The notes under the pieces are model-generated. The model saw only the letters and a list, made by a program, of their open reading frames with translations, did not search any database and had not been told where the DNA came from. Made by a program: the position numbers and the translations under genes. Below are positions 7,531 to 15,922 of a stretch of DNA of 64,000 nucleotides, in pieces. Numbering within the stretch: the stretch's first letter is position 1; the number at the start of each line of letters is the position of its first letter. Where the stretch lies: assembly GCF_014650875.1 (NCBI RefSeq), contig NZ_BMVU01000015.1:1-64000 (forward strand), written 5' to 3'. The DNA is from Streptomyces minutiscleroticus (GTDB lineage: Bacteria > Actinomycetota > Actinomycetes > Streptomycetales > Streptomycetaceae).

Positions 7531-8544
7531 TCACGCGAGGAGCTCGCGCACGGCCTCCTCGACGGCCCCCTGGGTCGCGGGGTGGCCGAACTGCGCGCCC
7601 TCCCCCAGCCGGTGGAGGGTGTCGTCGATGGTGACGCCCTCCTCGAAGAGTTCGACGACCTTGGGGTTGATGTAGGAGGCGCGGCACACCGCCGGGGTGT
7701 TGCCGAGGTAGTGGCTGACCTCGCGGACCACGCGGGCCACGGCCCGCTTCCTGGCCGCCTGGGACTCGCCCGCCATCCGCGCGGACACCGCCAGGCCCAC
7801 CGCGGCCAGCACGGTGGCGTGCCAGGTCCGGAAGTCCTTGGCGGTGATCTCGACGCCGGACAGCCGGCGCAGGCAGTCGTTCAGGTCCTCGCTGTGCACC
7901 TCGTGCCAGCGCTGCCCCTCCCAGTACTCGAAGAGCCGGTCGCCGCCGCCCCGGCGGCGCACCAGCGCCCGCACGGTGGCGAACGCCGCCTCGTCGACCA
8001 GGGCCCGCGACTGCTGCTTGCCGTGCTTGGCCGGGTAGTCGAAGCTCAGCTCCCCCCGCCCGCAGGTCACGTGCTCGCGCAACATCGTCACCAGTCCGTA
8101 GGTCTGGTTGTCGCGCGCGTAGCTCTCGCTGCCGATGCGGAAGAAACCCAGGTCCAGCAGGCGTACGGCGCAGGCCAGGACGCGGTCCCGGGTCAGGCCG
8201 CGCCCGTCCAGGTCGGCGGCGACCCGCTCGCGCAGGACGGGCAGGGCCGCGGCCACCTCGCGCACGTGCTCGTGCTTGGCCGCCTCCTGCTGGGCGCGGA
8301 AGACCTCGTGGTAGAGGTACTGGCAACGGCCCGCGGCGTCCTTGCCGGTCGCCTGCAGATGGCCGTTGGGCCAGGGGCAGATCCATACGTCCGTCCAGGC
8401 GGGCGGGATGACCAGGGCCTTCAGCCGCGCGAGCTGCTCGCTGTCGGTGACGGTCCGGCCGTCCGCGTCGAGATAGCGAAAGCCGCGGCCGTGCCGCACG
8501 CGCCGGAGTCCGGGTTTGCGGGGATCACTGGTTCGCAGCCGCAC
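7531..8544 (-). CDS. DNA topoisomerase IB (poxvirus-like)
   Basis: This 337-residue protein relaxes supercoils by transient nicking through a 3'-phosphotyrosine bond. The N-terminal DNA-binding part contains LKALVIPPAWTDVWICPWPN and HLQATGKDAAGR. The catalytic domain has LGFFRIGSESYARDN and KDFRTWHATVLAA (catalytic Arg/Lys/His region) and ends with VCRASYINPKVVELF, whose Tyr is the expected nucleophile. The start GTG at 8544 has an almost perfect AAGGAGGT site. It is monocistronic and divergent from the cysteine hydrolase gene. The length fits bacterial type IB enzymes. Confidence 0.93.
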   Translation of the reverse strand: MRLRTSDPRKPGLRRVRHGRGFRYLDADGRTVTDSEQLARLKALVIPPAWTDVWICPWPNGHLQATGKDAAGRCQYLYHEVFRAQQEAAKHEHVREVAAALPVLRERVAADLDGRGLTRDRVLACAVRLLDLGFFRIGSESYARDNQTYGLVTMLREHVTCGRGELSFDYPAKHGKQQSRALVDEAAFATVRALVRRRGGGDRLFEYWEGQRWHEVHSEDLNDCLRRLSGVEITAKDFRTWHATVLAAVGLAVSARMAGESQAARKRAVARVVREVSHYLGNTPAVCRASYINPKVVELFEEGVTIDDTLHRLGEGAQFGHPATQGAVEEAVRELLA

Positions 8545-8638
8545 GGAGACCTCCTTCCGCCGCCGGGTCGTCGATGATCGGCGGTTCTCACTCAAGGGGC
8601 CGAGTTCCAAAAGCCGCACAAGTGGAACCTCGTTTCCC

Positions 8639-9199
8639 ATGGGGAACACCAAGACCGCTCTGATCATCGTGGACATGATCAACACCTATGACCACCCGGA
8701 CGCCGAGCACCTGATCCCGTCGGTGCGCGAGGCCCTGCCCTCGGTGGTGCACCTGATGGAGAACGCCCGCAAGGCGGGGATCCCGGTGATCTACGTCAAC
8801 GACAACTTCGGGCAGTGGCGCTCGCACCACGGCGAGATCCTGGAGAAGGCCCTGTCCGGATCCCGTCCCGAACTGGTGGAGCCCGTGGCGCCCGACGACG
8901 AGTCGATGTTCGTCGTGAAGGCGCGGCACTCGATCTTCTTCGAGACCCCGCTCACCTATCTCCTCGCCCAGCTGGAGATCGGTCACGTCGTCCTGTGCGG
9001 CCAGGTCACCGAGCAGTGCATCCTCTACTCGGCGCTGGACGCCCACATCCGGCACCTCGACGTCACGATCCCCAGGGACGCGGTGGCCCACATCCACGCC
9101 GACCTGGCGGACGCCGCGCTGCGGATGATGGAGCGCAACATGGGGGCCGAGATCGTCGCCTCGGACGAGGTGCGGTTCCAGGAGGAGCAGAACTCCTAG
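8639..9199 (+). CDS. Isochorismatase-family cysteine hydrolase
   Basis: This 186-residue alpha/beta hydrolase carries the family's catalytic triad: Asp in IIVDMIN near the N-terminus, Lys in VVKARHS and the nucleophile Cys in QVTEQCILYS. The cis-peptide-type GQVTEQC motif fits. Members hydrolyse amides such as nicotinamide, N-carbamoyl compounds or isochorismate; the substrate here cannot be assigned. The ATG at 8639 gives the usual length, though the ribosome-binding site is weak. It is transcribed away from the topoisomerase IB gene with 94 bases between starts. Confidence 0.88.
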   Translation: MGNTKTALIIVDMINTYDHPDAEHLIPSVREALPSVVHLMENARKAGIPVIYVNDNFGQWRSHHGEILEKALSGSRPELVEPVAPDDESMFVVKARHSIFFETPLTYLLAQLEIGHVVLCGQVTEQCILYSALDAHIRHLDVTIPRDAVAHIHADLADAALRMMERNMGAEIVASDEVRFQEEQNS

Positions 9200-9243
9200 G
9201 CGCGCCTGCGGACAGCCCCGGACGGGCGCCTGCGGACAGCCCT

Positions 9244-9284
9244 GGACGGCGTACCCCTCGCACGGTGCGAGGGGTACGCCGTCC
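9244..9284. terminator. Strong hairpin terminator
   Basis: A perfect 20-bp inverted repeat (left arm 9244-9263, right arm 9265-9284) lies between the convergent cysteine hydrolase and DUF6479 genes. The hairpin is GC-rich and followed by TCGTATTCG, with no U-tract, as is usual in Streptomyces. Confidence 0.85.
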
Positions 9285-9354
9285 TCGTATTCGGCGCCCG
9301 GTGCCCGGCGCGGGCGGCGCGGCGCCGTGCGGCCGCGGGCCGCGCGCGTCCGCC

Positions 9355-9741
9355 TCAGGTGTGGCCGGGGCCGCCGCTGCCGAAGCCGCCGCTGCTGTTG
9401 CGGTTCCACTTGAGCGGCGTCTGGTCCGCGGCGCGGCGCGTGGACCTGTTGCCCGAGGCGGGCATCTCGTGCGGGGTGAGACAGCCGCCGTCGGTCGGCA
9501 TCTCGTCCGCCTCGCGCATCTCGATCTCCTCCACGACGGGTCCGCCCTCGGGCAGCTTCGGCTGCTCCTCCGGGGTCGGCGTCGCGGGCTCCCGCCTGCG
9601 CACCCGCATGCCCAGCCAGAACGCGCCCAGCAGCACCAGGACGACCACGAGTCCCAGGAAGAAGGGGACGGCCCCGCCCATCACGCCCTGCAGTGCGGCC
9701 AATTCCATGCCGATGGTGTTCATGGGCGCCGAGTACCCCAT
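9355..9741 (-). CDS. DUF6479 family membrane protein
   Basis: This 128-residue protein has a short N-terminus, one membrane segment (about residues 20-42, VPFFLGLVVVLVLLGAFW) followed by a basic RVRRRE stop-transfer, and a polar cytoplasmic tail with TPEEQPKLPEGG and LTPHEMPASGNRST. The layout matches the Streptomyces family DUF6479 from memory; the function is not known. I chose the ATG at 9741 (GGGAAG upstream); an internal ATG at 9723 is possible. It is monocistronic. Confidence 0.75.
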   Translation of the reverse strand: MGYSAPMNTIGMELAALQGVMGGAVPFFLGLVVVLVLLGAFWLGMRVRRREPATPTPEEQPKLPEGGPVVEEIEMREADEMPTDGGCLTPHEMPASGNRSTRRAADQTPLKWNRNSSGGFGSGGPGHT

Positions 9742-9864
9742 GAGGCTTCCCGAAACTAACAAAATGCCACAAAATGGGTGATTTAACATCACGCTTCCCG
9801 CAGGCCCGCCTCACCACGATGTGGTGCGCGGTATAGCAGCCGTTCACCTGGGTACTGGCCCGGA

Positions 9865-10926
9865 ATGCGGATGGGTGTACTCGACGTGGGGTCCAACACG
9901 GTACGTCTGGTGATCGCCGAGACGGACGGTTCCGTTCCCTTGCCCCTGCACACCGCCAAGCGGCGGCTGCGGCTGTCCCGGTACGTCGACCGCGGCGGCG
10001 AGCTGCCCACGGAGCAGGTGGAGCGGCTCGCCGCCGCGGTGGAGGACGCGCGCCGGGAGGCCGCGCGCTGGGGTGTGCGGCGTCCTTTCGCGTTCGCGAC
10101 GGCCATCGTGCGCGACGCTCCGAACCGGCAGGAGGTCCTGCGCGAGGTCGAGGTGCGCACCGGCGTCCCGCTGCACGTGCTGCCCGGCGAGGTGGACGCG
10201 GAACTGACGTTCCTCGCCGCACGGCGCTGGATGGGCTGGCGGGCGGGCCCCATGGCGATGCTGGACATCGGCGGCGGCTGCTTCGAGGTGGCCTTCGGCC
10301 GCACCCGGCTGCCCGACCTCGCCCTCTCGCTGCCGCTCGGCGCCGGCCACCTCACCCGCGAGTACTTCCACGACCAGGACCCGCCCTCGCAGGAGCGGAT
10401 CAAGGCGCTGCGCCGCCACGTGCGCCACCAGCTGCGGGACGTCGCGGCCCGGATCCGCTGGGAGTCCCCGCGTACGACGGTGGCGACCTCGCGGGTGTTC
10501 CAGCAGCTGGCACGGCTGTGCGGTGCGGCGCCGGGACGCGAGGGGCCGTTCGCGCCGCGCGCCATGACCCGCTCCGACCTGCGCCGGGCCGTCGACCGGC
10601 TGGCGGCGCTGCCCGCGGCCGAGCGCTCCTCCCTGCCCGGCATCTCCCCGGCCCGGGCCGCCTCCTCGCTCGCCGGGGCGATCGTCGCGCACACCTCCAT
10701 GAAGCTGATGGACATCGACGAGGTGACCGTCTGCCCCTGGGGGCTGCGCGAGGGCATCCTGCTGCGCTGCGCCGAGGAGGGCAGCACCGACTGGTGGGAC
10801 GAGGCGTTCCCGTCCGCGGCGCCGGTCGCCGGGCCGGCCCCGGCACCGGCCCGGACGCCGTCCCCGGCGCAGCCGCGCCTGCTGCACCCGGTGGGCCCCG
10901 TCGGCAACCATCCGCTCCTGAGCTGA
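9865..10926 (+). CDS. Ppx/GppA-family phosphatase (exopolyphosphatase-like)
   Basis: This 353-residue protein has the actin-like ATPase fold of exopolyphosphatases. It shows GVLDVGSNTVRLVIAE (phosphate 1 loop) at the N-terminus, ATAIVRDAPN with the catalytic-region residues, MLDIGGGCFEVAFG (phosphate 2 loop) and LSLPLGAGHLTREYF. Family members remove phosphate from polyphosphate or pppGpp. The last 50 residues are a Pro/Ala-rich tail outside the domain. No clear Shine-Dalgarno precedes the ATG at 9865; a TATAGC hexamer lies about 30 bases upstream. It converges on the marR gene. Confidence 0.9.
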   Translation: MRMGVLDVGSNTVRLVIAETDGSVPLPLHTAKRRLRLSRYVDRGGELPTEQVERLAAAVEDARREAARWGVRRPFAFATAIVRDAPNRQEVLREVEVRTGVPLHVLPGEVDAELTFLAARRWMGWRAGPMAMLDIGGGCFEVAFGRTRLPDLALSLPLGAGHLTREYFHDQDPPSQERIKALRRHVRHQLRDVAARIRWESPRTTVATSRVFQQLARLCGAAPGREGPFAPRAMTRSDLRRAVDRLAALPAAERSSLPGISPARAASSLAGAIVAHTSMKLMDIDEVTVCPWGLREGILLRCAEEGSTDWWDEAFPSAAPVAGPAPAPARTPSPAQPRLLHPVGPVGNHPLLS

Positions 10927-10933
10927 CCGACGG

Positions 10934-10961
10934 CGCGGCGGGCGCCGGGGCGCCCGCCGCG
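10934..10961. terminator. Bidirectional terminator hairpin
   Basis: Perfect 11-bp GC arms (10934-10944 and 10951-10961) with a 6-base loop lie between the convergent ppx-like and marR genes. Confidence 0.7.
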
Positions 10962-10977
10962 TCCCGCTCCCCCGGGC

Positions 10978-11547
10978 TCAGGCCCGCGCCACGCCCAGCC
11001 GCCCCTCCAGCTGGACGAGCAGGTCCCCCAGCAGCGCGGCGAGGTCGTCCCGCCCCGCGCCGCCGAGACCTTCCAGTACGGCCGTCTCGTAGGCCAGCTG
11101 CTCGGGCAGGATCGCGTCCACGAGGTCGCGCCCCGCGTCGGTGAGCCGGACGTGGGCGACGCGCCGGTCGCGGGTGTCGCCGCGCCGCTCGGCCAGCCCC
11201 CGCTCGGTGAGCTGCTTGAGCCGCTTGGTGACCGCCGCTCCCGAGGAGAAGGTCTCGCGGGCCAGGTCGCCGGGGGTCAGCTCGTGGCCGGTCCGGCGCA
11301 GGGCGCCCAGCAGGTCGAACTCGGCGCGGGTCAGCCCGGCGCGGCGCAGCGGGGCGTCCTCGGCCTGCTGCAGCAGCGCGGCGCAGCGGTTGATGCGGCC
11401 GATGATCTCCATCGGGGCGGTGTCGAGTTCGGGGTGGACGGACCGCCACTGCCGTACGACCGCGGCGACCGTGTCCCCGCGGGCGGCCGCCCGCCCGGTC
11501 GCGCCGTCCGCCGCGCCCGCCGCCGTCCGCCCGTTCGCTGCCGTCAT
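10978..11547 (-). CDS. MarR-family transcriptional regulator
   Basis: This 189-residue winged-helix protein has an Ala/Gly-rich N-terminus, then GLTRAEFDLLGALRRTGHEL, a recognition helix in SGAAVTKRLKQLTERGLAER and the wing RRGDTRDRRVAHVRLTDAGR, all typical of MarR. Its ATG overlaps the stop of the upstream FUSC gene (ATGA at 11544-11547), so the two are translationally coupled. MarR proteins encoded with transporters usually repress them in response to a small aromatic ligand; here the ligand is unknown. Confidence 0.92.
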   Translation of the reverse strand: MTAANGRTAAGAADGATGRAAARGDTVAAVVRQWRSVHPELDTAPMEIIGRINRCAALLQQAEDAPLRRAGLTRAEFDLLGALRRTGHELTPGDLARETFSSGAAVTKRLKQLTERGLAERRGDTRDRRVAHVRLTDAGRDLVDAILPEQLAYETAVLEGLGGAGRDDLAALLGDLLVQLEGRLGVARA

Positions 11548-13223
11548 GCCGGTGTGCCCTCCGAGGTGCGTGGTCCCTGCTGCCGTCGTACCGTCGCCGC
11601 GAGCGTACGGTGTCCGGACTGCTCGGCGGCGACGACCCGCTCCTGCGGCAGGGCGCGCTGCCACCACTCGCCCGCCGCGGCGTCGACGGTGGCGCGCAGG
11701 TCGACCAGGGCGGCGGTCAGAGCGCGGCGGGCGGACTCCAGGGCGCCGGGCTCGGGGTGCCGCGCGGCCAGGACGCGCGCGGCCCGCTCGCGCGCCCGCT
11801 CCACGGTGTCGAGGGCCGCCCCGACCCGGTCGCCGGCGCGCCGGTTGGTGACGGCGACGGCCGCGACGAAGCCGACCAGCGCCCCGACGAGGGTGTCGAC
11901 GACGCGGTCGGCCATCAGCCCGCCCGGCTCCGTGTAGCCGGTGAACTCCGTGATCAGCAGGGCCATCGGGGTCACGCAGACGCTGCCGAGCCAGTAGTTG
12001 CGGGCGATCAGCGCCTCGGCGCCGAAGTTGAAGGCGACGCAGCACAGCACGAGGGCCGCCTGGCCGAGGTGGGCGAGCGGCGCGACCGCCGCGAAGAGCA
12101 GGACGCCGAGCACGTTGCCGACGACGCGCTGCACGGCGCGGCTCCAGGTCGAGGCGATGTTGGCCTGGTAGAGCGAGGCGGCGGTGACCAGCGCCCAGTA
12201 CGGGCGGCCGACGCCGAGCGCGAGCGAGGCCCAGCCGGCCAGCGCGCAGCCGAGCGCGGTGCGCAGGGCGAGGGGCCACAGCGGGCCGAGCCTGCGGAGC
12301 AGCGGCGTGCGCGGTTCTGCCAGCTCGGCCTCGACGCCGAGCAGCTCGTCGTCCGCGGGCAGCGGCGCGACGGCCGGGACGGGGCCGTTGCCGCGCAGGT
12401 CGCGGGCCCAGGTGCGCAGGAGTGCGTGATCGGTGTCGGTGGGCGCGGCGAGCGCGACCTCGGCGCGGACGACGAGCCGTTCGAGGGCCCGGCGCGGCTC
12501 CGAGCGGGCGCCGGTGGCCAGCAGGGTCTGCCAGGCGGCGTGCACGGCGGCGGCCGCGGCGGCGCGGGCGGCCTCGTGCCCCTCCTCCGTGCCGCGCGTG
12601 CGCGCGTACGCGGCGGCGGCGTGCAGGGCGCGGGCGGTCGCCCGGCGCTCCGGGCCGTGCGGGCGCACCAGTCCCGGCGCCATGCCGACGAGCCACGCCC
12701 ACACGCCCGCCGCGGCGGCCAGGCCGAGGTGCGCGGGCACCTGGCCGAGCGTCTGCGGCACGAAGAGGGAGGCGGAGCTGATGAACGCGAAGATCACCGG
12801 TCCGGGCGGGCCGATCCGGGTCGCGTCCGTGAGCGTCTTCTGCGCGGCGGCGAGGAGCGCGCCGACCAGGACCAGGACCGCGGCGGAGTCCGTGAGCGAC
12901 GCCGTGACCAGCGCGACGGCGACTCCGGAGAGCATGCCGAGCACGACCCAGGCCAGGGCGCGGGCCCGGGCGGCGTAGGGCAGCTGGTGGGCGTAGAGGG
13001 CGCAGAGCGAGCCCGCCATCGTGTACATCGCGAGGTCGAGGCGGCCGAGCGCCATGAGCGTCAGGTTCGGCGGGAGGACCGCGACGACCACGCTCAGCGC
13101 GGGCTTGAACCAGATGTCGGACGGGCGGCCGAGGCGCAGTACGCGGGAGAGTGGCGGCAGGGGGCGCGCCCCGGGTGATCTGCGGTCTCGACGGGTTCGG
13201 GGGGAAGGCGGCGTACTGCTCAT
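11544..13223 (-). CDS. FUSC-family inner-membrane transporter
   Basis: This 559-residue membrane protein has two blocks of about five to six hydrophobic helices (about residues 40-170 and 330-470) separated by a polar alpha-helical region, and a C-terminal cytoplasmic tail, as in FUSC/aromatic-acid-exporter (AaeB-like) proteins. Characteristic text includes ASLFVPQTLGQVPAHLG and YWALVTAASLYQANIASTW. It overlaps marR by four bases and so probably exports the compound that MarR senses. No good ribosome-binding site precedes the ATG at 13223; a TAAACT hexamer about 10 bases upstream suggests a leaderless transcript. Confidence 0.85.
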   Translation of the reverse strand: MSSTPPSPRTRRDRRSPGARPLPPLSRVLRLGRPSDIWFKPALSVVVAVLPPNLTLMALGRLDLAMYTMAGSLCALYAHQLPYAARARALAWVVLGMLSGVAVALVTASLTDSAAVLVLVGALLAAAQKTLTDATRIGPPGPVIFAFISSASLFVPQTLGQVPAHLGLAAAAGVWAWLVGMAPGLVRPHGPERRATARALHAAAAYARTRGTEEGHEAARAAAAAAVHAAWQTLLATGARSEPRRALERLVVRAEVALAAPTDTDHALLRTWARDLRGNGPVPAVAPLPADDELLGVEAELAEPRTPLLRRLGPLWPLALRTALGCALAGWASLALGVGRPYWALVTAASLYQANIASTWSRAVQRVVGNVLGVLLFAAVAPLAHLGQAALVLCCVAFNFGAEALIARNYWLGSVCVTPMALLITEFTGYTEPGGLMADRVVDTLVGALVGFVAAVAVTNRRAGDRVGAALDTVERARERAARVLAARHPEPGALESARRALTAALVDLRATVDAAAGEWWQRALPQERVVAAEQSGHRTLAATVRRQQGPRTSEGTPA

Positions 13224-13262
13224 ATCGGTAAAGTTTAGCAGGTGTTTTACTCGTGAAATAAC
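13224..13262 (-). promoter_or_regulatory. Candidate leaderless promoter and MarR operator of the FUSC-marR operon
   Basis: This AT-rich patch in GC-rich DNA precedes the FUSC start. On the minus strand it reads GAGTAAAACACCTGC then TAAACT, about 10 bases before the ATG, and has GTAAA and TTTAC half-sites as an imperfect inverted repeat. No -35 hexamer is convincing. The assignment is an inference from base composition and position. Confidence 0.4.
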
Positions 13263-13388
13263 CGCGCGACGCTCTCCTCGCTCCCCGCACGCTCCCCGAG
13301 TACCCCCGTGCGCTCGCTTGCGCGCCGATCCGCTCGGGCATGCCCAGTCCGGATCCGGTACGCCGGACGTCGATCGAGGAGGTGGGCG

Positions 13389-13928
13389 GTGCACGGACCG
13401 GCTTCGTCCGGCTGGCTGCTCGTCGCGCTGTGCGCGCTGACCGGGGCCTACTGCCTGCTGCGGCTGCGCAGCAGCGTGGCGGAGCAGCGCCGCACGGCGG
13501 GCGCCGAGGCGGTCATGGGGTTCGGCATGGCGGCCATGGCCGTGCCCGCCGCGGTCCTGGCGCCGCCGCGCTGGGCCTGGGCCCTGTGCGCGGCCGTCTT
13601 CGCCGCGGCGGCGCTGCGCTCCCTGTGGACGGTGCGCGCCGATCCGCGGCACCACCTGCACCACCTCGTGGGCTCCCTCGCCATGGTCCACATGGCGGTG
13701 CCGATGGCCACCGGCACCCACACCGGAAGCGCGCCGCTGACGGGCGCGCTGCTGCTCTACTTCGCCGGGTACGTCCTGTGGTCCGGGACCCGGCTGGTGC
13801 CGGCCGCCGTCGCGGCCGGGGCGGACGGAGGCACCCCGGCGGCCGGCTGGGGCGACCGCCCGGAGCTGGCGCAGGCCTGCCGGCTGTCCATGGGCATCGC
13901 GATGGTCGCGATGCTGCTCACTCTCTGA
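13389..13928 (+). CDS. DUF5134 membrane protein
   Basis: This 179-residue protein has about five hydrophobic segments and a histidine-rich stretch, PRHHLHHLVGSLAMVHM (about residues 80-97), at the edge of a membrane helix, which could bind a metal ion. From memory it matches DUF5134, a family found next to M56-type peptidases in Streptomyces, and an M56 gene follows 150 bases downstream here. The GTG at 13389 has GGAGG five bases upstream. The function is unknown; a role in copper handling is only a guess from the histidines. Confidence 0.78.
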   Translation: MHGPASSGWLLVALCALTGAYCLLRLRSSVAEQRRTAGAEAVMGFGMAAMAVPAAVLAPPRWAWALCAAVFAAAALRSLWTVRADPRHHLHHLVGSLAMVHMAVPMATGTHTGSAPLTGALLLYFAGYVLWSGTRLVPAAVAAGADGGTPAAGWGDRPELAQACRLSMGIAMVAMLLTL

Positions 13929-14078
13929 GGTGTCCGGGGCGGGGACCCGGCCGGGAACCGGCGACCGGCCGGCCCGGGTGAGCACCGGCCCGGCGGAGGG
14001 GCGTACGAAACCGTGGTCTGCGTCACTTTGCCGCCGCGGCCCGTTCGCCGCGCGGTGCGTGGCTCATAGGCTGCTCCC

Positions 14079-15014
14079 ATGATGGTCCCCGCAGCGCTGC
14101 TGCTGCTCGGTGCCCTGGTCGCCTTCGCCGCTCCGCGGCTGCTCTCCCGTGCGGACTGGCCGGACCGTGAACCGGTGGTCGCCCTGTGGGTGTGGCAGTG
14201 CGCGGTGGCGGCCGTCCTGCTGTGCTGCGCCCTGTCGATGACGCTCAGCGCGGCCGCCGCCTGGCAGGCGGTACGGGGCCACGTCTTCGCGCCCGCGCCG
14301 CACGGCGTGGTGGACGCCTACGCGCTCGCGGGCTCGGGACCGTGGGCCGCGGCCACCGCCGTGGCGCTCGCCTGCGGCGGCCTGTGGACCGGCGCGATGC
14401 TGCTGCGGGAGATCGTCAGGGCCCGGGTGCGGCGCGGGCGGCGGCGGGCCGAACTGCTCGTGCGCGCGCCGCTGTTGCCCGGCGAGGAGCCCGGCGGCGG
14501 CCGGCTCGTCGTCCTGGAGGGCGACCGCCCCGACGCCTGGTGGCTGCCCGGCCCCTCGCCCCGGCTCGTCGTCACCACCGCCGCGCTGCGCCGCCTGGAC
14601 GGCCGCCAGCTGGACGCGGTGCTCGCCCACGAGAAGGGGCACGCACGGGCCCGCCACGACTGGCTGCTGCACTGCTCGGCCGCGCTGGCCAACGGCTTCC
14701 CGCAGGTGCCGGTCTTCGCCGCGTTCCGCGACGAGATGCACCGCCTGGTCGAACTCGCCGCCGACGACATGGCCTCCCGCCGCTTCGGCCGCCTGACGAC
14801 CGCGCTGGCCCTGGTCGAACTCAACGAGGACCGGGGCGTGTTCGGCCCCTGCCCCACCCCGCGGGCCCTCGTCGGACAGCGGGTCGACCGGCTGCTCACT
14901 CCCCCGGACCGCCTCACGGCCGCCCGCCGCCTGCGGCTCACCGCGGCCGCCGCGCTGGTGCCGGTCGTCCCGCTGCTCGTGACGTTCGTACCCGCACTGC
15001 GCGCGCTGGGCTAG
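14079..15014 (+). CDS. M56-family membrane metallopeptidase
   Basis: This 311-residue protein has several N-terminal membrane helices followed by a cytoplasmic-side zincin domain with the zinc motif HEKGH (AVLAHEKGHARARHDW, about residues 187-193) and a downstream Glu in ELAADD as the third ligand. M56 peptidases such as BlaR1/MecR1 cleave BlaI-type repressors in response to a signal, but this one lacks a sensor domain and no blaI-like gene is adjacent. It follows the DUF5134 gene in the same direction. A second ATG at 14082 is equally possible. Family assignment is firm; the substrate is unknown. Confidence 0.9.
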   Translation: MMVPAALLLLGALVAFAAPRLLSRADWPDREPVVALWVWQCAVAAVLLCCALSMTLSAAAAWQAVRGHVFAPAPHGVVDAYALAGSGPWAAATAVALACGGLWTGAMLLREIVRARVRRGRRRAELLVRAPLLPGEEPGGGRLVVLEGDRPDAWWLPGPSPRLVVTTAALRRLDGRQLDAVLAHEKGHARARHDWLLHCSAALANGFPQVPVFAAFRDEMHRLVELAADDMASRRFGRLTTALALVELNEDRGVFGPCPTPRALVGQRVDRLLTPPDRLTAARRLRLTAAAALVPVVPLLVTFVPALRALG

Positions 15015-15134
15015 GGCCGGCGCCGGACCCGGCACAGGGGAAGCGCGCCGCGTGAGGCGTGCGGCCGTCCCGTTCACCCGGCGTCCACCCGCTCGTGTTC
15101 GTTTCGTTCCCCCGGGTTGGGCGAGGATCGTCGT

Positions 15135-15836
15135 ATGCACTCGTCACGCGTGGACGCCCCGCCCCTCGGCCGACGGCCCGGCCCCGGTACCGCCGTGCGC
15201 GCCTCGGCGGCCCTCGGCGCCTGTTCCCTCCTGCTGCTCGTCCTGGTGGTGCTCCCCTGGGAGCCGCTGATCGCCCTCGACGGCGACATCGCGCGCACCA
15301 CGCACCGCTGGGCGGTCGAGGAGTCCGGCGTCACCCAGGTCTTCCGCGTCCTCACCGACTGGGTGTGGGACCCCTGGACGATGCGCGCGCTGTGCGCCGT
15401 GGCGGCGGTGTGGCTGGTGTGGCGGCACACCGCCTGGTGGCTCGCGCTGTGGGTGGCGGCCACCTGTCTGCTCGGCTCGGCCCTCCAGCAGGTGCTGAAG
15501 GCGGCGGTCGGCCGGGAGCGCCCGGTGTGGCCGGACCCGGTGGACTCCGCGCACTTCGCGGCGTTCCCCTCGGGCCACGCGATGACCGCCGCACTGGCCG
15601 GCGGCCTCCTGGTCTGGATCGTGCGCCTGCACTCGTCCGTCCGGGCCCTGCGCGCCGCCGTGCGGGTACTGGCGGTGGTGTCGGCCCTCGGCGTCGGCCT
15701 CACCCGGGTCTGGCTGGGCGTCCACTGGCCCACGGACGTGCTCGGCGGCTGGCTGCTCGGGGGGCTGATGGTGGCCCTGGCCGTGCTCACGTACCACCGG
15801 TGGGGTCCGTCCCGCCCGTCCGCCGCGCAGGGCTGA
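15135..15836 (+). CDS. PAP2-family phosphatase
   Basis: This 233-residue membrane protein has about six transmembrane segments and the three phosphatase motifs: KAAVGRERP (Kx6RP), FPSGH with the catalytic His, and TRVWLGVHWPTDVLGG (Rx5Hx3D). Members dephosphorylate phosphatidic acid, diacylglycerol pyrophosphate or undecaprenyl pyrophosphate at the outer membrane face. The ATG at 15135, with GAGG upstream, is preferred over the TTG at 15117. It stands alone between the M56 and HAD genes. Confidence 0.92.
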   Translation: MHSSRVDAPPLGRRPGPGTAVRASAALGACSLLLLVLVVLPWEPLIALDGDIARTTHRWAVEESGVTQVFRVLTDWVWDPWTMRALCAVAAVWLVWRHTAWWLALWVAATCLLGSALQQVLKAAVGRERPVWPDPVDSAHFAAFPSGHAMTAALAGGLLVWIVRLHSSVRALRAAVRVLAVVSALGVGLTRVWLGVHWPTDVLGGWLLGGLMVALAVLTYHRWGPSRPSAAQG

Positions 15837-15922
15837 GACGCCCCGCCGGCCCCGCGCGCACCGGCCCGCCGATCGCGCCGAACCGGCGGCGCGCCCTCCG
15901 GTGGTCCCGCTAGGGTCCCCCT

